Shown here one piece after another: positions 52,305 to 62,628 of a DNA stretch of 64,000 nucleotides. The notes under the pieces are model-generated. The model saw only the letters and a list, made by a program, of their open reading frames with translations. It did no database searches and had not been told where the DNA came from. The stretch comes from Hellea balneolensis DSM 19091 (GTDB lineage: Bacteria; Pseudomonadota; Alphaproteobacteria; Caulobacterales; Maricaulaceae). The stretch is taken from the NCBI RefSeq assembly GCF_000428525.1, contig NZ_AUAC01000002.1, positions 1,116,001 to 1,180,000 on the forward strand, read 5' to 3'. The position numbers were made by a program, and so were the translations under genes. Positions within the stretch are counted from its first letter, which is position 1. Every line of letters begins with the position of its first letter.

Positions 52305-54224
52305 ATGAAATTAGGTACTTGCTATTATCCCGAACATTGGCCCCAAGAGATGTGGGAAGGCGATGCGGCGCGCATGGTCGAGATGGGTATCACCCATGTG
52401 CGTATCGGCGAATTTGCGTGGTCGCGCATAGAGCCATCGCGCGATAATTTTAAGTGGGATTGGCTTGATAAAGCCATAGATGTCCTAGCCTCCGCAGGGC
52501 TTCAAATTACTATGTCCACACCAACCGCCACGCCGCCCAAATGGTTAGTAGATGAAACTCCTGACATGCTCGCTTATACTGCAGACGGGCAACCCCGACG
52601 CTTTGGCTCACGCCGCCATTACTGTTTTTCGTCACAGACCTACCGCGCAGAGAGCCGCCGTATTACTGAGGCCGTTTTAAAACGCTATGTGGCCAATCCC
52701 GCCATTACATCTTGGCAGACCGATAATGAGTATGGCTGCCACGACACAGTTGAGAGCTATTCGCCTTGGGCTGAAAAAGCGTTTCAAAAATGGCTGGAGG
52801 CGAAATATAAAACTATAGGCGTTTTAAATGCCGCTTGGGGCACTGTGTTTTGGTCGCAAGAGTATCAAGATTTTGGCCAAATCCAATTCACCGACCGCAC
52901 GGTCACTGAAGCCAATCCTGCGCATCGTCTCGACTTTCAACGCTTCAGCTCTGACCAAGTCATCAGCTTTAACAAAGAACAGACTGATATTATCCGCGAA
53001 CACACCAAAGCTGATATTACACATAATGTCATGGGACATTTCACAGCTTTCGATCATTACAAACTGGGCGCGGATTTAGATATCACGACATGGGATAGTT
53101 ACCCCCTAGGTTTCATGGACCAAGAATGGTGGACGGACGCGCAAAAACTCCGATGGATGCGCAGCGGTCATCCCGACTTTGCCGCCTTTCACCACGATCT
53201 TTACCGCGCCTGTTCCAAGGGCCGTTGGGGCGTGATGGAACAACAACCTGGTCCTGTGAATTGGGCGCCTAATAACCCTGCCCCGCGAGACGGCATGGTC
53301 GGGTTGTGGGCCTTGGAAGCAGCGGCGCATGGCGCAGAATATTGTTCTTATTTTCGCTGGCGGCAGGCTCCTTTCGCACAGGAACAAAACCATGCGGGTC
53401 TTTATGATTCCAATAATCATCTCGCCCAAGGTGGAGTCGAGGCCAAAGCCGCGCATGAGGTTTTGGAAAAGCTCGGTGAGCTTAAACCCCACCGCGCCGA
53501 AGTCGCGCTCATATTTGATTATGAAGCCAAATGGATGTTTGACATTCAGCCCCAAGGTACGGGTTGGCATTATGAAAAAATCTGTTTTGAGTTTTATACA
53601 ACGCTTCGCCGCATGGGGCTGTCTGTTGATATTATTAGTCCCCATCAAGAGCTGACAGGCTATAATTTGGCCATCGCGCCCAGCCTTCCCGTGATGCCAA
53701 TCACCCTGCTAAGCCGCGCAAAACAAGCCGGGACAAAATTATTCTTCGGCCCCCGCAGCGGAACAAAAACAGCGGATTATCAAATCCCTGAGCAAAGCCC
53801 ATTATCCGCCATTCATCACAGGCGTTCAGAGTCCCTAAGAGAGGGTTCGCTATTGGAAATAGAGATGGATGAGCAATTCTACCGCAGTAAAATTTGGCGT
53901 GATTTCATTGATGAGTCTGAAAATGTTAAAGCCCGTTTTGAAGACGGATTGCCTGCTTTTGTTGAAACAGAAGATTATGATTATTTAGCCACTTGGCCCG
54001 AGCCAAAGTGGTTACGCGCATTGTTACGGCAGGTTTTAAACCAACAAAATATCGAGACGTTTTGGCTTCCCAAAGACCTAAGATTACGCCGCACAGACTC
54101 TGCCGTCTTTGCGTTCAATTACGGCGCCAATGATATTGATCTCTCGCGCTTTGCAAAAAGCGTTGACTTCATCCATGGCGACCACATCTTAGCTCCCGCA
54201 CGCACAGCAATCTGGAAAGCCTAA
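52305..54224 (+). CDS. Glycoside hydrolase family 42 beta-galactosidase
   Basis: A cytoplasmic-type beta-galactosidase of 639 residues from ATG 52305 (MKLGTCYYPEHWP, the family start). The open frame extends 23 codons further to ATG 52236, only 9 bp from the divergent receptor start, which makes that start unlikely. Counting from 52236, the acid/base glutamate is E165 (TDNEYGCH) and the nucleophile E335 (WGVMEQQPGPVNW). No signal peptide. Probably removes galactose from small galactosides imported through the neighbouring receptor. Its end overlaps the TetR gene by 4 bp. Confidence 0.9.
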   Translation: MKLGTCYYPEHWPQEMWEGDAARMVEMGITHVRIGEFAWSRIEPSRDNFKWDWLDKAIDVLASAGLQITMSTPTATPPKWLVDETPDMLAYTADGQPRRFGSRRHYCFSSQTYRAESRRITEAVLKRYVANPAITSWQTDNEYGCHDTVESYSPWAEKAFQKWLEAKYKTIGVLNAAWGTVFWSQEYQDFGQIQFTDRTVTEANPAHRLDFQRFSSDQVISFNKEQTDIIREHTKADITHNVMGHFTAFDHYKLGADLDITTWDSYPLGFMDQEWWTDAQKLRWMRSGHPDFAAFHHDLYRACSKGRWGVMEQQPGPVNWAPNNPAPRDGMVGLWALEAAAHGAEYCSYFRWRQAPFAQEQNHAGLYDSNNHLAQGGVEAKAAHEVLEKLGELKPHRAEVALIFDYEAKWMFDIQPQGTGWHYEKICFEFYTTLRRMGLSVDIISPHQELTGYNLAIAPSLPVMPITLLSRAKQAGTKLFFGPRSGTKTADYQIPEQSPLSAIHHRRSESLREGSLLEIEMDEQFYRSKIWRDFIDESENVKARFEDGLPAFVETEDYDYLATWPEPKWLRALLRQVLNQQNIETFWLPKDLRLRRTDSAVFAFNYGANDIDLSRFAKSVDFIHGDHILAPARTAIWKA

Positions 54225-54778
54225 CTCATGGCTTTTATTGTTCTCACGACGAAACGTTGAAGGACATCTTCGGGCGTATTGTCGAGCTTCATGCGCGCAT
54301 AGCTATAGGCCGCGGCCAAGATAATCCGCGATTCTGAAAGGTCATTTTCCGCCGCATGAAGGCTTTTTTGAACGCCAGACAATATCCAATCTTGAAATTT
54401 TAAATATTGCGGCCTTACGCTTTGCCCGAAAGAGGAGGACCAATTTAAAACAACTTTTAAGATATCTGGGTGGTCTTCGACAAAATCTATATAGGTTGAT
54501 GCCAGATCTTTAAGCGGGTCTTTGGGATATGATTTAGAGTAAGTATCTACAGGAAAAACATCTGCAAATGTATCGTAAATAGATTGAAAGACTGTTTCCG
54601 TCAGGGCTTCACGCGTTCCGAAATAGTTAAACACCGTTGCCGTTGAAACCCCTGCCAACTTGGCGATGTCACCATGCCCCGCGCGCTCGACACCTAGTTC
54701 CCCGTAACACCTCATAGCGGCAGAAATCAGCTGCTTACGGCGGGCCTCCGGCGGCATACGTCTCTGTAAAGATTGCAT
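54221..54778 (-). CDS. TetR-family transcriptional regulator
   Basis: About 185 residues from ATG 54778, which has GGGGA five bases upstream; the frame can extend to TTG 54799. The N-terminal helix-turn-helix is seen as RRKQLISAAMRCYGELG and GVSTATVFNYFGTREAL at residues 18-60. The C-terminal ligand-binding domain is unclassified. Its 3' end overlaps GH42 by 4 bp. Two inverted repeats just upstream are good operator candidates, so autoregulation is likely. Confidence 0.88.
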   Translation of the reverse strand: MQSLQRRMPPEARRKQLISAAMRCYGELGVERAGHGDIAKLAGVSTATVFNYFGTREALTETVFQSIYDTFADVFPVDTYSKSYPKDPLKDLASTYIDFVEDHPDILKVVLNWSSSFGQSVRPQYLKFQDWILSGVQKSLHAAENDLSESRIILAAAYSYARMKLDNTPEDVLQRFVVRTIKAMS

Positions 54779-54806
54779 TTTTCCCCAATTCTTCGACAAC
54801 TATATA

Positions 54807-54834
54807 TGTAACGCATTACAAGAACAAACTGTTC
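54807..54834. promoter_or_regulatory. Two adjacent inverted repeats upstream of the TetR gene
   Basis: TGTAA-CGCA-TTACA at 54807-54820 and GAACA-AAC-TGTTC at 54822-54834 are both perfect. They lie 29-56 bp upstream of the TetR start, between it and the large MscS gene. Operator function is inferred. Confidence 0.5.
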
Positions 54835-54885
54835 CAAAGAAAATGACAGTTAGCTCAATAAATGCACATGATTGGGAGACTGAGC

Positions 54886-57800
54886 TTAGCTTTGAGGCTT
54901 TTTACGCGGCTTGGAAGGGCTCGGAGAAGCCGAATTGATATCCAGGGGCATATTCTGGCTAACAATATTCAAATCACGCTGCGGGAACGGAATCGAAATG
55001 CCCGCCGCATCAAGAACTTTATTGATATCGGTATGAACCATATGCCGAACTGAAACACGGTCTTCGAAATGTCGCAAAAAGACGCGAAGCTCAAAATCAA
55101 GAGAACTATCACCAAACCCTACGAATAAGACTTGTGGTGCAGGAGTTTCCAGAACTTTGTTATTCTTTTTGAGCGCTTCTAACATAAGCTCTCGCGCTCT
55201 ATCTGTATCAGAGCCATAAGCAATACCGACATAGACAGTCACTCGTGTAACGGAATTGGACAATGTCCAGTTCGTCACGCGCTCACTGATAAGCGCCTCA
55301 TTAGGGATTAGGATCTCGCGATTTTCAAGATCAGCCAAAGTCGTCGCGCGAATTTGAATCCGCGAAACTGTGCCGCTTTGCTCACCAATAGTCACATAAT
55401 CTCCAATACGGACCGGGCGTTCAAATAGGATGATGAGACCGGAGACAAAGTTCGCGATAATTTTTTGTAGGCCCAGACCAATACCAACCGATAGGCCCGT
55501 TACGATCCATCGCAATTGCGACCATTGCAAACCTAATTTATCAAAGCCAATAACAACGCCAACGGCTATTATAATATAGCCCAGTATTGTGGTAATGGCA
55601 TAGCGCGAGCCTGCTTCTATACCCGCTCTGTTAAGTACAAAAATTTCCAAAAAGCCCGGCAGGTTTTTCGCGGCTATGAAGGTAAGTCCCAAAATCACAA
55701 AGAATTGAATAAGATTCCAAAGCGTGATTGGAACAGCAACATCTTTCATCACGCCTGTATCATCTAAAACTTGTCCTGCGTAAGAGCCGATCTTAACTTC
55801 ATTGAATATAGACAATGCCGGCAGAAGGTCAGACCAGATCACCCACATCAGGGCCGCAAAAACCAAGACGACAACTGTATTGAGTAATTGAGAGGATTGG
55901 CGGCTAATCGCTTTAATATCAATTTCGCTCGTATCGACAGGTGGCGGCGGCGCCACCTCTTCCCCGCGTTCTTCTGCCTCTAATTTTTCTGCGCGCGCCT
56001 TGGCGGCGGCATCACGCTTTTCTATGGCCTGACGGAAGGCCAATTGTCTCTGCGCGACCAGAACCGTCCGTTTAATAAGGCCTTGCACAACATAAGTGAG
56101 CAGGAAAAGCCAAGCCGAGAAAAACAGCCGTCCCAAAAGCTGACTGGCCGTGTCATAATATCCATAAAGGGCCAAGCCACCGGCCATCATCGGGAGTGCG
56201 ACGACAATAAATGTCAGTGGGTTTCTATGTTTTCTAAAGAAACTGTCTTCCGAAAATTGAGATGACAGAACATCACGGCGGTTCCACAGTACTTTAAAAC
56301 CAAAGTAAGATAACGCTATAGCGGTAACGACAAATGCAAATACGCTGAACCCCTCATAAACATCGGGGTCAGTACTTGAGCTCGTCAAAATAATCAGACC
56401 CGTAAATAACCCAGCCAGAGGAATAAACCATCTGAATTCCTTATTGACGCTTTTCCGAAACCCGGCTGGCAGCTTATAATGCGCCGCAAATAAAGATTTA
56501 TCACGGTCCCAGGCCCGCCAAGTCAGTAAAAACAATGAAAACAAAGACACATATAAAAACGTGTTCGCAAGCCCTGCTATAAAGGGCTCAGGAGACGAAC
56601 TTGATTCAAAAATCAACCAAAGCATCATGAACAATAATGGGAAAGGCAATGCTATGACAATGCAGGATAAGATTACAGAGGGCGTATGCCAGTAGTTATC
56701 TTTTTGTACCCGGCCGACTTTTTGGGCGCGGTCCAAAATATCCTCCCAAAGGCTTTTCCTAACATATATGCAGGAAAAAATGGCTAGAAAGAACATAAAG
56801 GCTAAGAACCCATATCTTTGGAGCTGAGACATAAAGACATCAAATGTCAGCGCGATGTTTCGAGGTGAAAAGACGGTGAAAACGCCTTTGCCCACCTTAG
56901 CCGGCCACTCAAAATCTATTGCCGGCACACTGGGCACCCAGAGTAATTTTTCATCGAGCATAACTTCAAGTTTATTAGAACTTTCGAGTAAGGCCTCCTG
57001 CTGTTGAGCTAAATTTGCAATCTCGGATCTGCGGGATGAAGCCGCGGTGATGACGCGCTGTAAAAGCTCGCGGCGCTCGATTTTTAAATTTTGTAGAGCT
57101 TCTTTTTCTGCGGCTGTGAAATCTTCAAGGTCAGGCCTCAAGATACGCGCATCTGTTAAAAGAGCCTCCGTATCAACACGCCCAAATGGAATTTCTCTTA
57201 AGCTTTCTTGCGCGATCAAGCCCTCTTGCGTAACGTCAACACGTAAATCCCGAGTCTTTCTGATATTCGCTTTGAGAACATTTGCGGGCGTTAATTGATT
57301 GGACAGCCGTCTTAATGTGGCTCCGGCACGCCTGTCCAAATCTCCATTGTCAATCAGCTCTTCGGCGACGCGCAGATCACTCTCAACAATATCTAGCCTT
57401 GAACGGGTCGCCGCTGTGCGTTTCGAAATATCTGCCGCGCCGGAAGCTAGCTGAACAATCTCTTCCGTAAGTTGAATATTCCGCTCGGCTAGCTCAACAA
57501 CAACGGGATGCATGTCCGCATAAGCGCCCAAGCGCATTCGAGCATCTTCCTCTAACTGAGCCGCTTCATTAAGGCGCCTTTGTCCTGTTTTCTCAGACAA
57601 ATATTGCACTTCGGAAGTCAGTTTTTGAAGATTAAGGTCGGCCAAAGTGCTTCGCAAGGAGACGATTTCCTGGCGCTTGGACAGACCTGCAATCTCTTGC
57701 TCCAAAGCGGAGATTTGAGTGCGGCGAAAATATCTACGGGCCTGAAGACTTTTACGGTTCGCACGCGCAACGACGTCTAAATCACCCTCACCCAAAGCAT

Positions 57801-58377
57801 TAAGGGTCGTGGTGATTTCCCCAATCTTAGAGCGGGCTTCATTCAACTCTTTCGGCGCCGAGAGCTGCCGCGCGGCGAGGTTTTGAAGTCCGGTTTCATA
57901 CCCTTCAAGCTCTGAGCGCAACGCTCTTAAATCAGTTTCCTTTGCAATTAAATCCTGTTCAAGCTTCAGAAGCGTTTCTTCCCGCATAGGCTCAGGGATT
58001 TTTTCCGGCTCACGCGTAAGCACCTGCTGAATTTCTGCAACCGAGTTCCGAAGTTCCATCACTGTTTCAGGTGAGTTCTCCAATTCGGTTTGAAATCGAG
58101 CACGGTTCTCAAGATTTTTAGCTGCGCTTGATAAAGATGTAATAGCCGTTTCAAGGTAAGACTTAACTTGATCTTGTTGCTCCTCCGTGAGCTGGTCAAC
58201 ATTCGCAATTGCCTCTATTTCCGCTTCCAGACTACTGGTCGTAAAATCCGGAGCCTCGGTGAGTTGCGCTTCATTAGTTTGCCCATATGCCAGCGGCGTC
58301 ATGAAAAATAATGTCAGCGCCGCAATTATGAACGCCGAATATGGGAATAGTCTTTTCATAGCCTTTTGATATGACAT
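54886..58377 (-). CDS. Large MscS-family mechanosensitive channel
   Basis: A protein of about 1163 residues from ATG 58377 (ATG 58359 also possible; the frame begins at TTG 58410). A signal-like N-terminus is followed by a long periplasmic coiled coil (about 40-480), about eleven membrane helices (from about 500), a cytoplasmic loop with EERGEEVAPPPPVD, and the MscS pore domain from about residue 955 (WIVTGLSVGIGLGLQKIIANF, split helix; GDYVTIGEQSGTVSRI; EILIPNEALIS). The arrangement matches MscK/YbdG-like large channels. Likely protects against osmotic downshock. Confidence 0.88.
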   Translation of the reverse strand: MSYQKAMKRLFPYSAFIIAALTLFFMTPLAYGQTNEAQLTEAPDFTTSSLEAEIEAIANVDQLTEEQQDQVKSYLETAITSLSSAAKNLENRARFQTELENSPETVMELRNSVAEIQQVLTREPEKIPEPMREETLLKLEQDLIAKETDLRALRSELEGYETGLQNLAARQLSAPKELNEARSKIGEITTTLNALGEGDLDVVARANRKSLQARRYFRRTQISALEQEIAGLSKRQEIVSLRSTLADLNLQKLTSEVQYLSEKTGQRRLNEAAQLEEDARMRLGAYADMHPVVVELAERNIQLTEEIVQLASGAADISKRTAATRSRLDIVESDLRVAEELIDNGDLDRRAGATLRRLSNQLTPANVLKANIRKTRDLRVDVTQEGLIAQESLREIPFGRVDTEALLTDARILRPDLEDFTAAEKEALQNLKIERRELLQRVITAASSRRSEIANLAQQQEALLESSNKLEVMLDEKLLWVPSVPAIDFEWPAKVGKGVFTVFSPRNIALTFDVFMSQLQRYGFLAFMFFLAIFSCIYVRKSLWEDILDRAQKVGRVQKDNYWHTPSVILSCIVIALPFPLLFMMLWLIFESSSSPEPFIAGLANTFLYVSLFSLFLLTWRAWDRDKSLFAAHYKLPAGFRKSVNKEFRWFIPLAGLFTGLIILTSSSTDPDVYEGFSVFAFVVTAIALSYFGFKVLWNRRDVLSSQFSEDSFFRKHRNPLTFIVVALPMMAGGLALYGYYDTASQLLGRLFFSAWLFLLTYVVQGLIKRTVLVAQRQLAFRQAIEKRDAAAKARAEKLEAEERGEEVAPPPPVDTSEIDIKAISRQSSQLLNTVVVLVFAALMWVIWSDLLPALSIFNEVKIGSYAGQVLDDTGVMKDVAVPITLWNLIQFFVILGLTFIAAKNLPGFLEIFVLNRAGIEAGSRYAITTILGYIIIAVGVVIGFDKLGLQWSQLRWIVTGLSVGIGLGLQKIIANFVSGLIILFERPVRIGDYVTIGEQSGTVSRIQIRATTLADLENREILIPNEALISERVTNWTLSNSVTRVTVYVGIAYGSDTDRARELMLEALKKNNKVLETPAPQVLFVGFGDSSLDFELRVFLRHFEDRVSVRHMVHTDINKVLDAAGISIPFPQRDLNIVSQNMPLDINSASPSPSKPRKKPQS

Positions 58378-58453
58378 AAGCCGCTCAATGTCTGCATGAA
58401 TTTTACGCAAGGGACAGCTTGCACATATCTTTGTTTACGGTCAAAAGCAGAGT

Positions 58454-59005
58454 ATGAAAATCGAGACTTTTTCAATTCAAGGACCTGTGCTTTTCACACC
58501 CGAAAAACATGGAGATAGCCGCGGTTTTTTTGCGGAAACCTTCAAGGCAAATATCTTTGAGGAGGTAACAGGAGCCAAGGCTGAATTTGTTCAGGATAAC
58601 TTGTCTGTTTCCGACCAGATTGGAACGTTACGCGGTCTGCACTACCAAGCCCCTCCTCATGCCCAAGGTAAATTAGTCTCTTGCCAAGGCGGGAGAATTA
58701 TGGACGTCATTGTAGATGCCCGAAAAAGCTCCCCAACATATGGTCAGCACCTCTCCGTAGACTTATCCGATACGACACGCGCGCAGCTCTGGGTCCCCCC
58801 CAGTTTTCTACATGGCTATGTTACCCGTTCAGCACATTGCGAAGTCATGTATAAAGTAACGAACTATTACGCCCCTCAAAGTGAAGGGTCTGTGATATGG
58901 AATGACCCCCAACTGGGGATTGATTGGGGACTTGATGCGCCCGTTATTTCCAAGCGCGATCAATCCGGCGAAGCTTTTGCCGCTTTTGAAAGCCCTTTCT
59001 CATGA
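58454..59005 (+). CDS. rfbC: dTDP-4-dehydrorhamnose 3,5-epimerase
   Basis: Epimerises the keto-sugar on the way to dTDP-L-rhamnose. The 183-residue cupin-fold protein has [12 protein letters not shown], the catalytic histidine in [10 protein letters not shown] and [16 protein letters not shown] near the C-terminus. First of three overlapping genes (4-bp overlap with rfbB). Confidence 0.94.
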   Translation: MKIETFSIQGPVLFTPEKHGDSRGFFAETFKANIFEEVTGAKAEFVQDNLSVSDQIGTLRGLHYQAPPHAQGKLVSCQGGRIMDVIVDARKSSPTYGQHLSVDLSDTTRAQLWVPPSFLHGYVTRSAHCEVMYKVTNYYAPQSEGSVIWNDPQLGIDWGLDAPVISKRDQSGEAFAAFESPFS

Positions 59006-60021
59006 CACTAATTGTGACAGGTGGCTGCGGCTTTATCGGGTCGGAACTTATCCGCCAAGCCATCGCACAAGGCCGTGACGTCGTTAATATTGACGCTCTG
59101 ACCTATGCTGCAAACGCGGCAAACCTAGCGGCCATTGAGAACAGCCCACATTACACCTTTAAACATCTGGACATCAGAGACGGTACAGCGCTTAAGAATG
59201 TCTTCGAGACATTCAAGCCAGACGCCGTCATCCATATGGCCGCCGAATCCCATGTAGACCGTTCTATAGAGGGCGCAGCCGACTTTATCAGCACCAATAT
59301 AAACGGCACATTTAATATGCTTGAGGCGGCGCGAGATCATGGTGTGAAATTTTTACATGTCTCAACCGATGAGGTTTATGGCGACCTTTCAGCCTCAGAT
59401 CCAGCCTTTACAGAGACAACGCCTTACGCGCCAAGCTCGCCCTATTCCGCCAGTAAAGCCGCCAGTGATCATTTGGTTCGCGCTTGGGGCCGCACTTACG
59501 GCTTGCCAGTATTGATCACAAATTGCTCTAACAATTACGGGCCGTTTCAATTCCCGGAAAAGCTCATTCCGGTTATTATATTATCCTGCCTCGCAGAACA
59601 GCCTATCCCCGTTTACGGCAAGGGCGAAAATATCCGCGACTGGCTCTATGTCGGAGATCACGCCAAAGCTCTTTTCGCTGTTTTGGATAAAGGTGGGCTT
59701 GGCGAGACCTATAATATTGGTGGGAATAATGAACGGCGTAACATCGATATAGTACATACAATCTGTGCAATTATGGATGCTGAGCGGCCTCGTCGCTCAG
59801 GGCAATATTCTGATCTCATTTCATTTGTTACAGACAGACCCGGCCATGATAGGCGTTATGCGGTTAATGCCTCTAAGATAAAAAGCGAATTGGGGTGGGA
59901 ACCAACAATATCCGCGGATGAAGGCTTTGCCGCAACTGTTCGCTGGTACCTCGAGAACCGCAATTGGTGGGAGCCGCTACTTAAGCGCAGCGGCGTCGGA
60001 GAGCGCCTGGGCCTCATATGA
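59002..60021 (+). CDS. rfbB: dTDP-glucose 4,6-dehydratase
   Basis: Converts dTDP-glucose to dTDP-4-keto-6-deoxyglucose. Residues 6-13 give the NAD motif G-G-C-G-F-I-G-S; the catalytic tyrosine and lysine are in [12 protein letters not shown] and the dehydratase-specific STDEVYGDL block is present. Length 339 matches. Couples to rfbC and rfbD by 4-bp overlaps. Confidence 0.94.
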   Translation: MTLIVTGGCGFIGSELIRQAIAQGRDVVNIDALTYAANAANLAAIENSPHYTFKHLDIRDGTALKNVFETFKPDAVIHMAAESHVDRSIEGAADFISTNINGTFNMLEAARDHGVKFLHVSTDEVYGDLSASDPAFTETTPYAPSSPYSASKAASDHLVRAWGRTYGLPVLITNCSNNYGPFQFPEKLIPVIILSCLAEQPIPVYGKGENIRDWLYVGDHAKALFAVLDKGGLGETYNIGGNNERRNIDIVHTICAIMDAERPRRSGQYSDLISFVTDRPGHDRRYAVNASKIKSELGWEPTISADEGFAATVRWYLENRNWWEPLLKRSGVGERLGLI

Positions 60022-60875
60022 GTATATTGATCTTTGGCAAAAATGGGCAACTGGCCCGCGCGTTAAAACGGTCACTCACCGCACGCGGCCAGGTACATAG
60101 CTGTCACGGTAAAGACGAATTCAATCTTCTTACGGAGACTCGTAACATAGCTGGATTTATCCGTCATCACGCGCCCAAGGCCGTTATAAATGCCAGTGGA
60201 TTTACAAATGTAGATGGCGCGGAACAGCGAGAGGCAGATGCCAACCGGCTCAACGCCAAAGCACCGGGCATGATGGCGCTTGCTTGCAAGGCGGCCAATA
60301 TACCTTTCATACATGTCTCCACAGATTATGTATTCGATGGAGCAAAATCAGGCCTTTACGATCCTGCGGATAAACGCGCACCGCTGAATGCCTATGGCCG
60401 GAGTAAGGCTGCAGGAGAACGCGCCGTCATAGCTGCGGATGGCAGAAGTGTGATATTGCGAACGAGCTGGGTCTATGACGCGGAAGGTAAAAACTTTTTT
60501 ACAACCATGCTGCATCTCGCCAAAACCGAGACACAGCTAAACCTCGTCAGTACGCAATTTGGCCGCCCAACCTATGCCGGGCATTTGGCCGAAGCCTGCC
60601 TCGCAGCGCTGGAGGGCATTCCGTCCAAGCCCATGATTCACCATGTCAGCAATAGCGGCCCCGTTATTAGCTGGGCTGACTTCGCCGAAGCCATCTTTAA
60701 ACGCGCCAAGATAGTCCCAGACATAGAGCGCGTGGGCGAAGCGCATTTTCCCCGGCCCGCCAAACGTCCCGTAAATTCTGCATTAGATATTTCCGCCTTT
60801 GAGCGGGATTTCAATTACCTTTTGGAACCATGGCAAACGGGCCTCGAATTAGCTTTCCAAGATATGGAAAGATAA
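60018..60875 (+). CDS. rfbD: dTDP-4-dehydrorhamnose reductase
   Basis: Reduces the keto-sugar to dTDP-L-rhamnose. The N-terminal [11 protein letters not shown] binds [17 protein letters not shown] and [12 protein letters not shown] (Tyr-Lys pair) are typical of RfbD. 285 residues. The thymidylyltransferase rfbA, needed to start the pathway, is not in this cluster. Confidence 0.92.
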   Translation: MSILIFGKNGQLARALKRSLTARGQVHSCHGKDEFNLLTETRNIAGFIRHHAPKAVINASGFTNVDGAEQREADANRLNAKAPGMMALACKAANIPFIHVSTDYVFDGAKSGLYDPADKRAPLNAYGRSKAAGERAVIAADGRSVILRTSWVYDAEGKNFFTTMLHLAKTETQLNLVSTQFGRPTYAGHLAEACLAALEGIPSKPMIHHVSNSGPVISWADFAEAIFKRAKIVPDIERVGEAHFPRPAKRPVNSALDISAFERDFNYLLEPWQTGLELAFQDMER

Positions 60876-60889
60876 GCTAAGGACGGCTT

Positions 60890-61831
60890 ATGACACACGC
60901 CCCCGCCATTGAAATTAAAAACCTTACAAAGACCTATGCCAAGAGCAAAAAAGCGCCTGCAAAACATGCGCTCAAAGGTGTGGATTTGACTATTCCGCGC
61001 GGATCTATTTTCGGGCTTCTCGGACCGAATGGTGCAGGAAAATCCACACTGATCAATATTCTTGCCGGCTTGGTGAATAAAGGAGACGGTGAGGTGAAAA
61101 TTTGCGGCTATGATGTTCAAAGCCAAACCCGCCAAGCCCGCGCCTCTATCGGTATCGTTCCCCAAGAAATTGCGATGGATGTCTTTTTCACGCCCTTTCA
61201 AGCGTTGGAACTGCAAGCGGGCTATTACGGCGTTCCCAAAGCCAAACGCCGCAGCGAAGAAATATTATCTGCGCTTGGCCTTTTGGATAAGCGCGATGCC
61301 TATGTGCGGCAGTTGTCGGGCGGCATGAAACGGCGCTTATTGATTGCCAAAGCTCTCGTCCATAATCCGCCTGTTCTTATTCTGGATGAGCCTACAGCGG
61401 GCGTTGATATTGAGCTGCGCCGACAACTTTGGGATTATGTCCAAGAGCTACATGCGCGCGGCACAACGATTATTTTGACAACGCATTATCTCGAAGAAGC
61501 AGAGTCGCTTTGCGATCAAATCGCGATCATGCATCACGGTGAAATCGTCGCTAATGAAAGCAAGACAAGCCTAATGTCGCGTCTTGATAAACGCACCTTG
61601 GTGATTACCCCGACAGAACCGATTAAGGCCCTTCCCCAAGAGCTGAGCGGTCTTGAAGCTAACATATCGGAGACTGGCCAAATCGCGATCACCTATCGTA
61701 GCGGCACAGATTCGATTTCAGGACTGTTGGCGCAAGTTAAATCTGCAGGATTATCTATTCTGGATTTGCGCACAGAGGAGCCGGATCTGGAAGATGTCTT
61801 CCTCTCCCTCACCTATGCGCAAGATGCTTAA
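60890..61831 (+). CDS. ABC-2-type transporter ATP-binding protein
   Basis: A 313-residue ATPase. Walker A is GPNGAGKST, the signature LSGGMKRRLL, Walker B PVLILDEPTAG and the switch histidine TTHYLEEAE. The C-terminal 75 residues are the extra domain of ABC-2/DrrA-like exporters. No permease gene is next to it: the next gene, 3 bp away, is the convergent pstB. It follows rfbD by 14 bp, so it may be co-transcribed with the rhamnose genes, hinting at surface-polysaccharide export, but the partner is missing. Confidence 0.88.
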   Translation: MTHAPAIEIKNLTKTYAKSKKAPAKHALKGVDLTIPRGSIFGLLGPNGAGKSTLINILAGLVNKGDGEVKICGYDVQSQTRQARASIGIVPQEIAMDVFFTPFQALELQAGYYGVPKAKRRSEEILSALGLLDKRDAYVRQLSGGMKRRLLIAKALVHNPPVLILDEPTAGVDIELRRQLWDYVQELHARGTTIILTTHYLEEAESLCDQIAIMHHGEIVANESKTSLMSRLDKRTLVITPTEPIKALPQELSGLEANISETGQIAITYRSGTDSISGLLAQVKSAGLSILDLRTEEPDLEDVFLSLTYAQDA

Positions 61832-61834
61832 ACA

Positions 61835-62605
61835 CTAACCAGTGCGGCCTGTAATATAGTCTTGGGTCCGGTTATTGCCAGGATTTGTGAAAATCTTATC
61901 CGTATTATCAAATTCGATTAAATCACCCATATAGAAAAAAGCTGTCTTATCAGACACACGCGCGGCCTGAGCCATGGAGTGGGTCACGATAATAATACAA
62001 TAACGCTCTTTAAGCTCGTCAATCAGAGCTTCGAGCTTAGCAGTCGCAATCGGGTCAAGCGCCGAGGCCGGTTCGTCCATAAGAATAACTTCAGGATCAA
62101 CCGCAATAGCCCGCGCGATGACCAAGCGTTGCTGCTGTCCGCCCGATAAGCCTGTGCCAGAGAGCTTGAGGCGGTCTTTGACCTCATCCCACAATCCTGC
62201 GCGGCGAAGGGATTTTTCAACCAAATTATCAAGCTCTGCCCTGGATGAGGTCATCCCATGAATACGCGGCCCGTAAGCCACATTATCATAGATAGACTTT
62301 GGAAAGGGGTTGGGCTTTTGGAACACCATCCCGACTTGTGCACGCAATAAAACAGGGTCTAAATTTTTATCGTAAATATCTTCGCCATCCATGAGAATTT
62401 TCCCGCTGACGCGGCATCCATCAATCGTGTCATTCATACGGTTAAAAGTGCGCAAGAAAGTAGATTTCCCGCAACCTGATGGCCCGATAAACGCCGTCAC
62501 GCCGCGATCAGGAATATCAATATCAATACCATGCAGGGCTTCGAAATCACCATAATGAACACGCACATCGCGGCAGGTAAATTTGGTTTTAATTGTCTCA
62601 GTCAT
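61835..62605 (-). CDS. pstB: Phosphate import ATP-binding protein
   Basis: Energises the PstSCAB phosphate transporter. About 256 residues from ATG 62605 ([20 protein letters not shown]); the longer open frame that begins upstream inside pstA is not needed. Walker [10 protein letters not shown], signature [12 protein letters not shown], Walker [22 protein letters not shown] lies upstream of the start. It is 23 bp after pstA. Confidence 0.94.
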   Translation of the reverse strand: MTETIKTKFTCRDVRVHYGDFEALHGIDIDIPDRGVTAFIGPSGCGKSTFLRTFNRMNDTIDGCRVSGKILMDGEDIYDKNLDPVLLRAQVGMVFQKPNPFPKSIYDNVAYGPRIHGMTSSRAELDNLVEKSLRRAGLWDEVKDRLKLSGTGLSGGQQQRLVIARAIAVDPEVILMDEPASALDPIATAKLEALIDELKERYCIIIVTHSMAQAARVSDKTAFFYMGDLIEFDNTDKIFTNPGNNRTQDYITGRTG

Positions 62606-62628
62606 ATCAAAATCTCTTCTGGCGCAGC

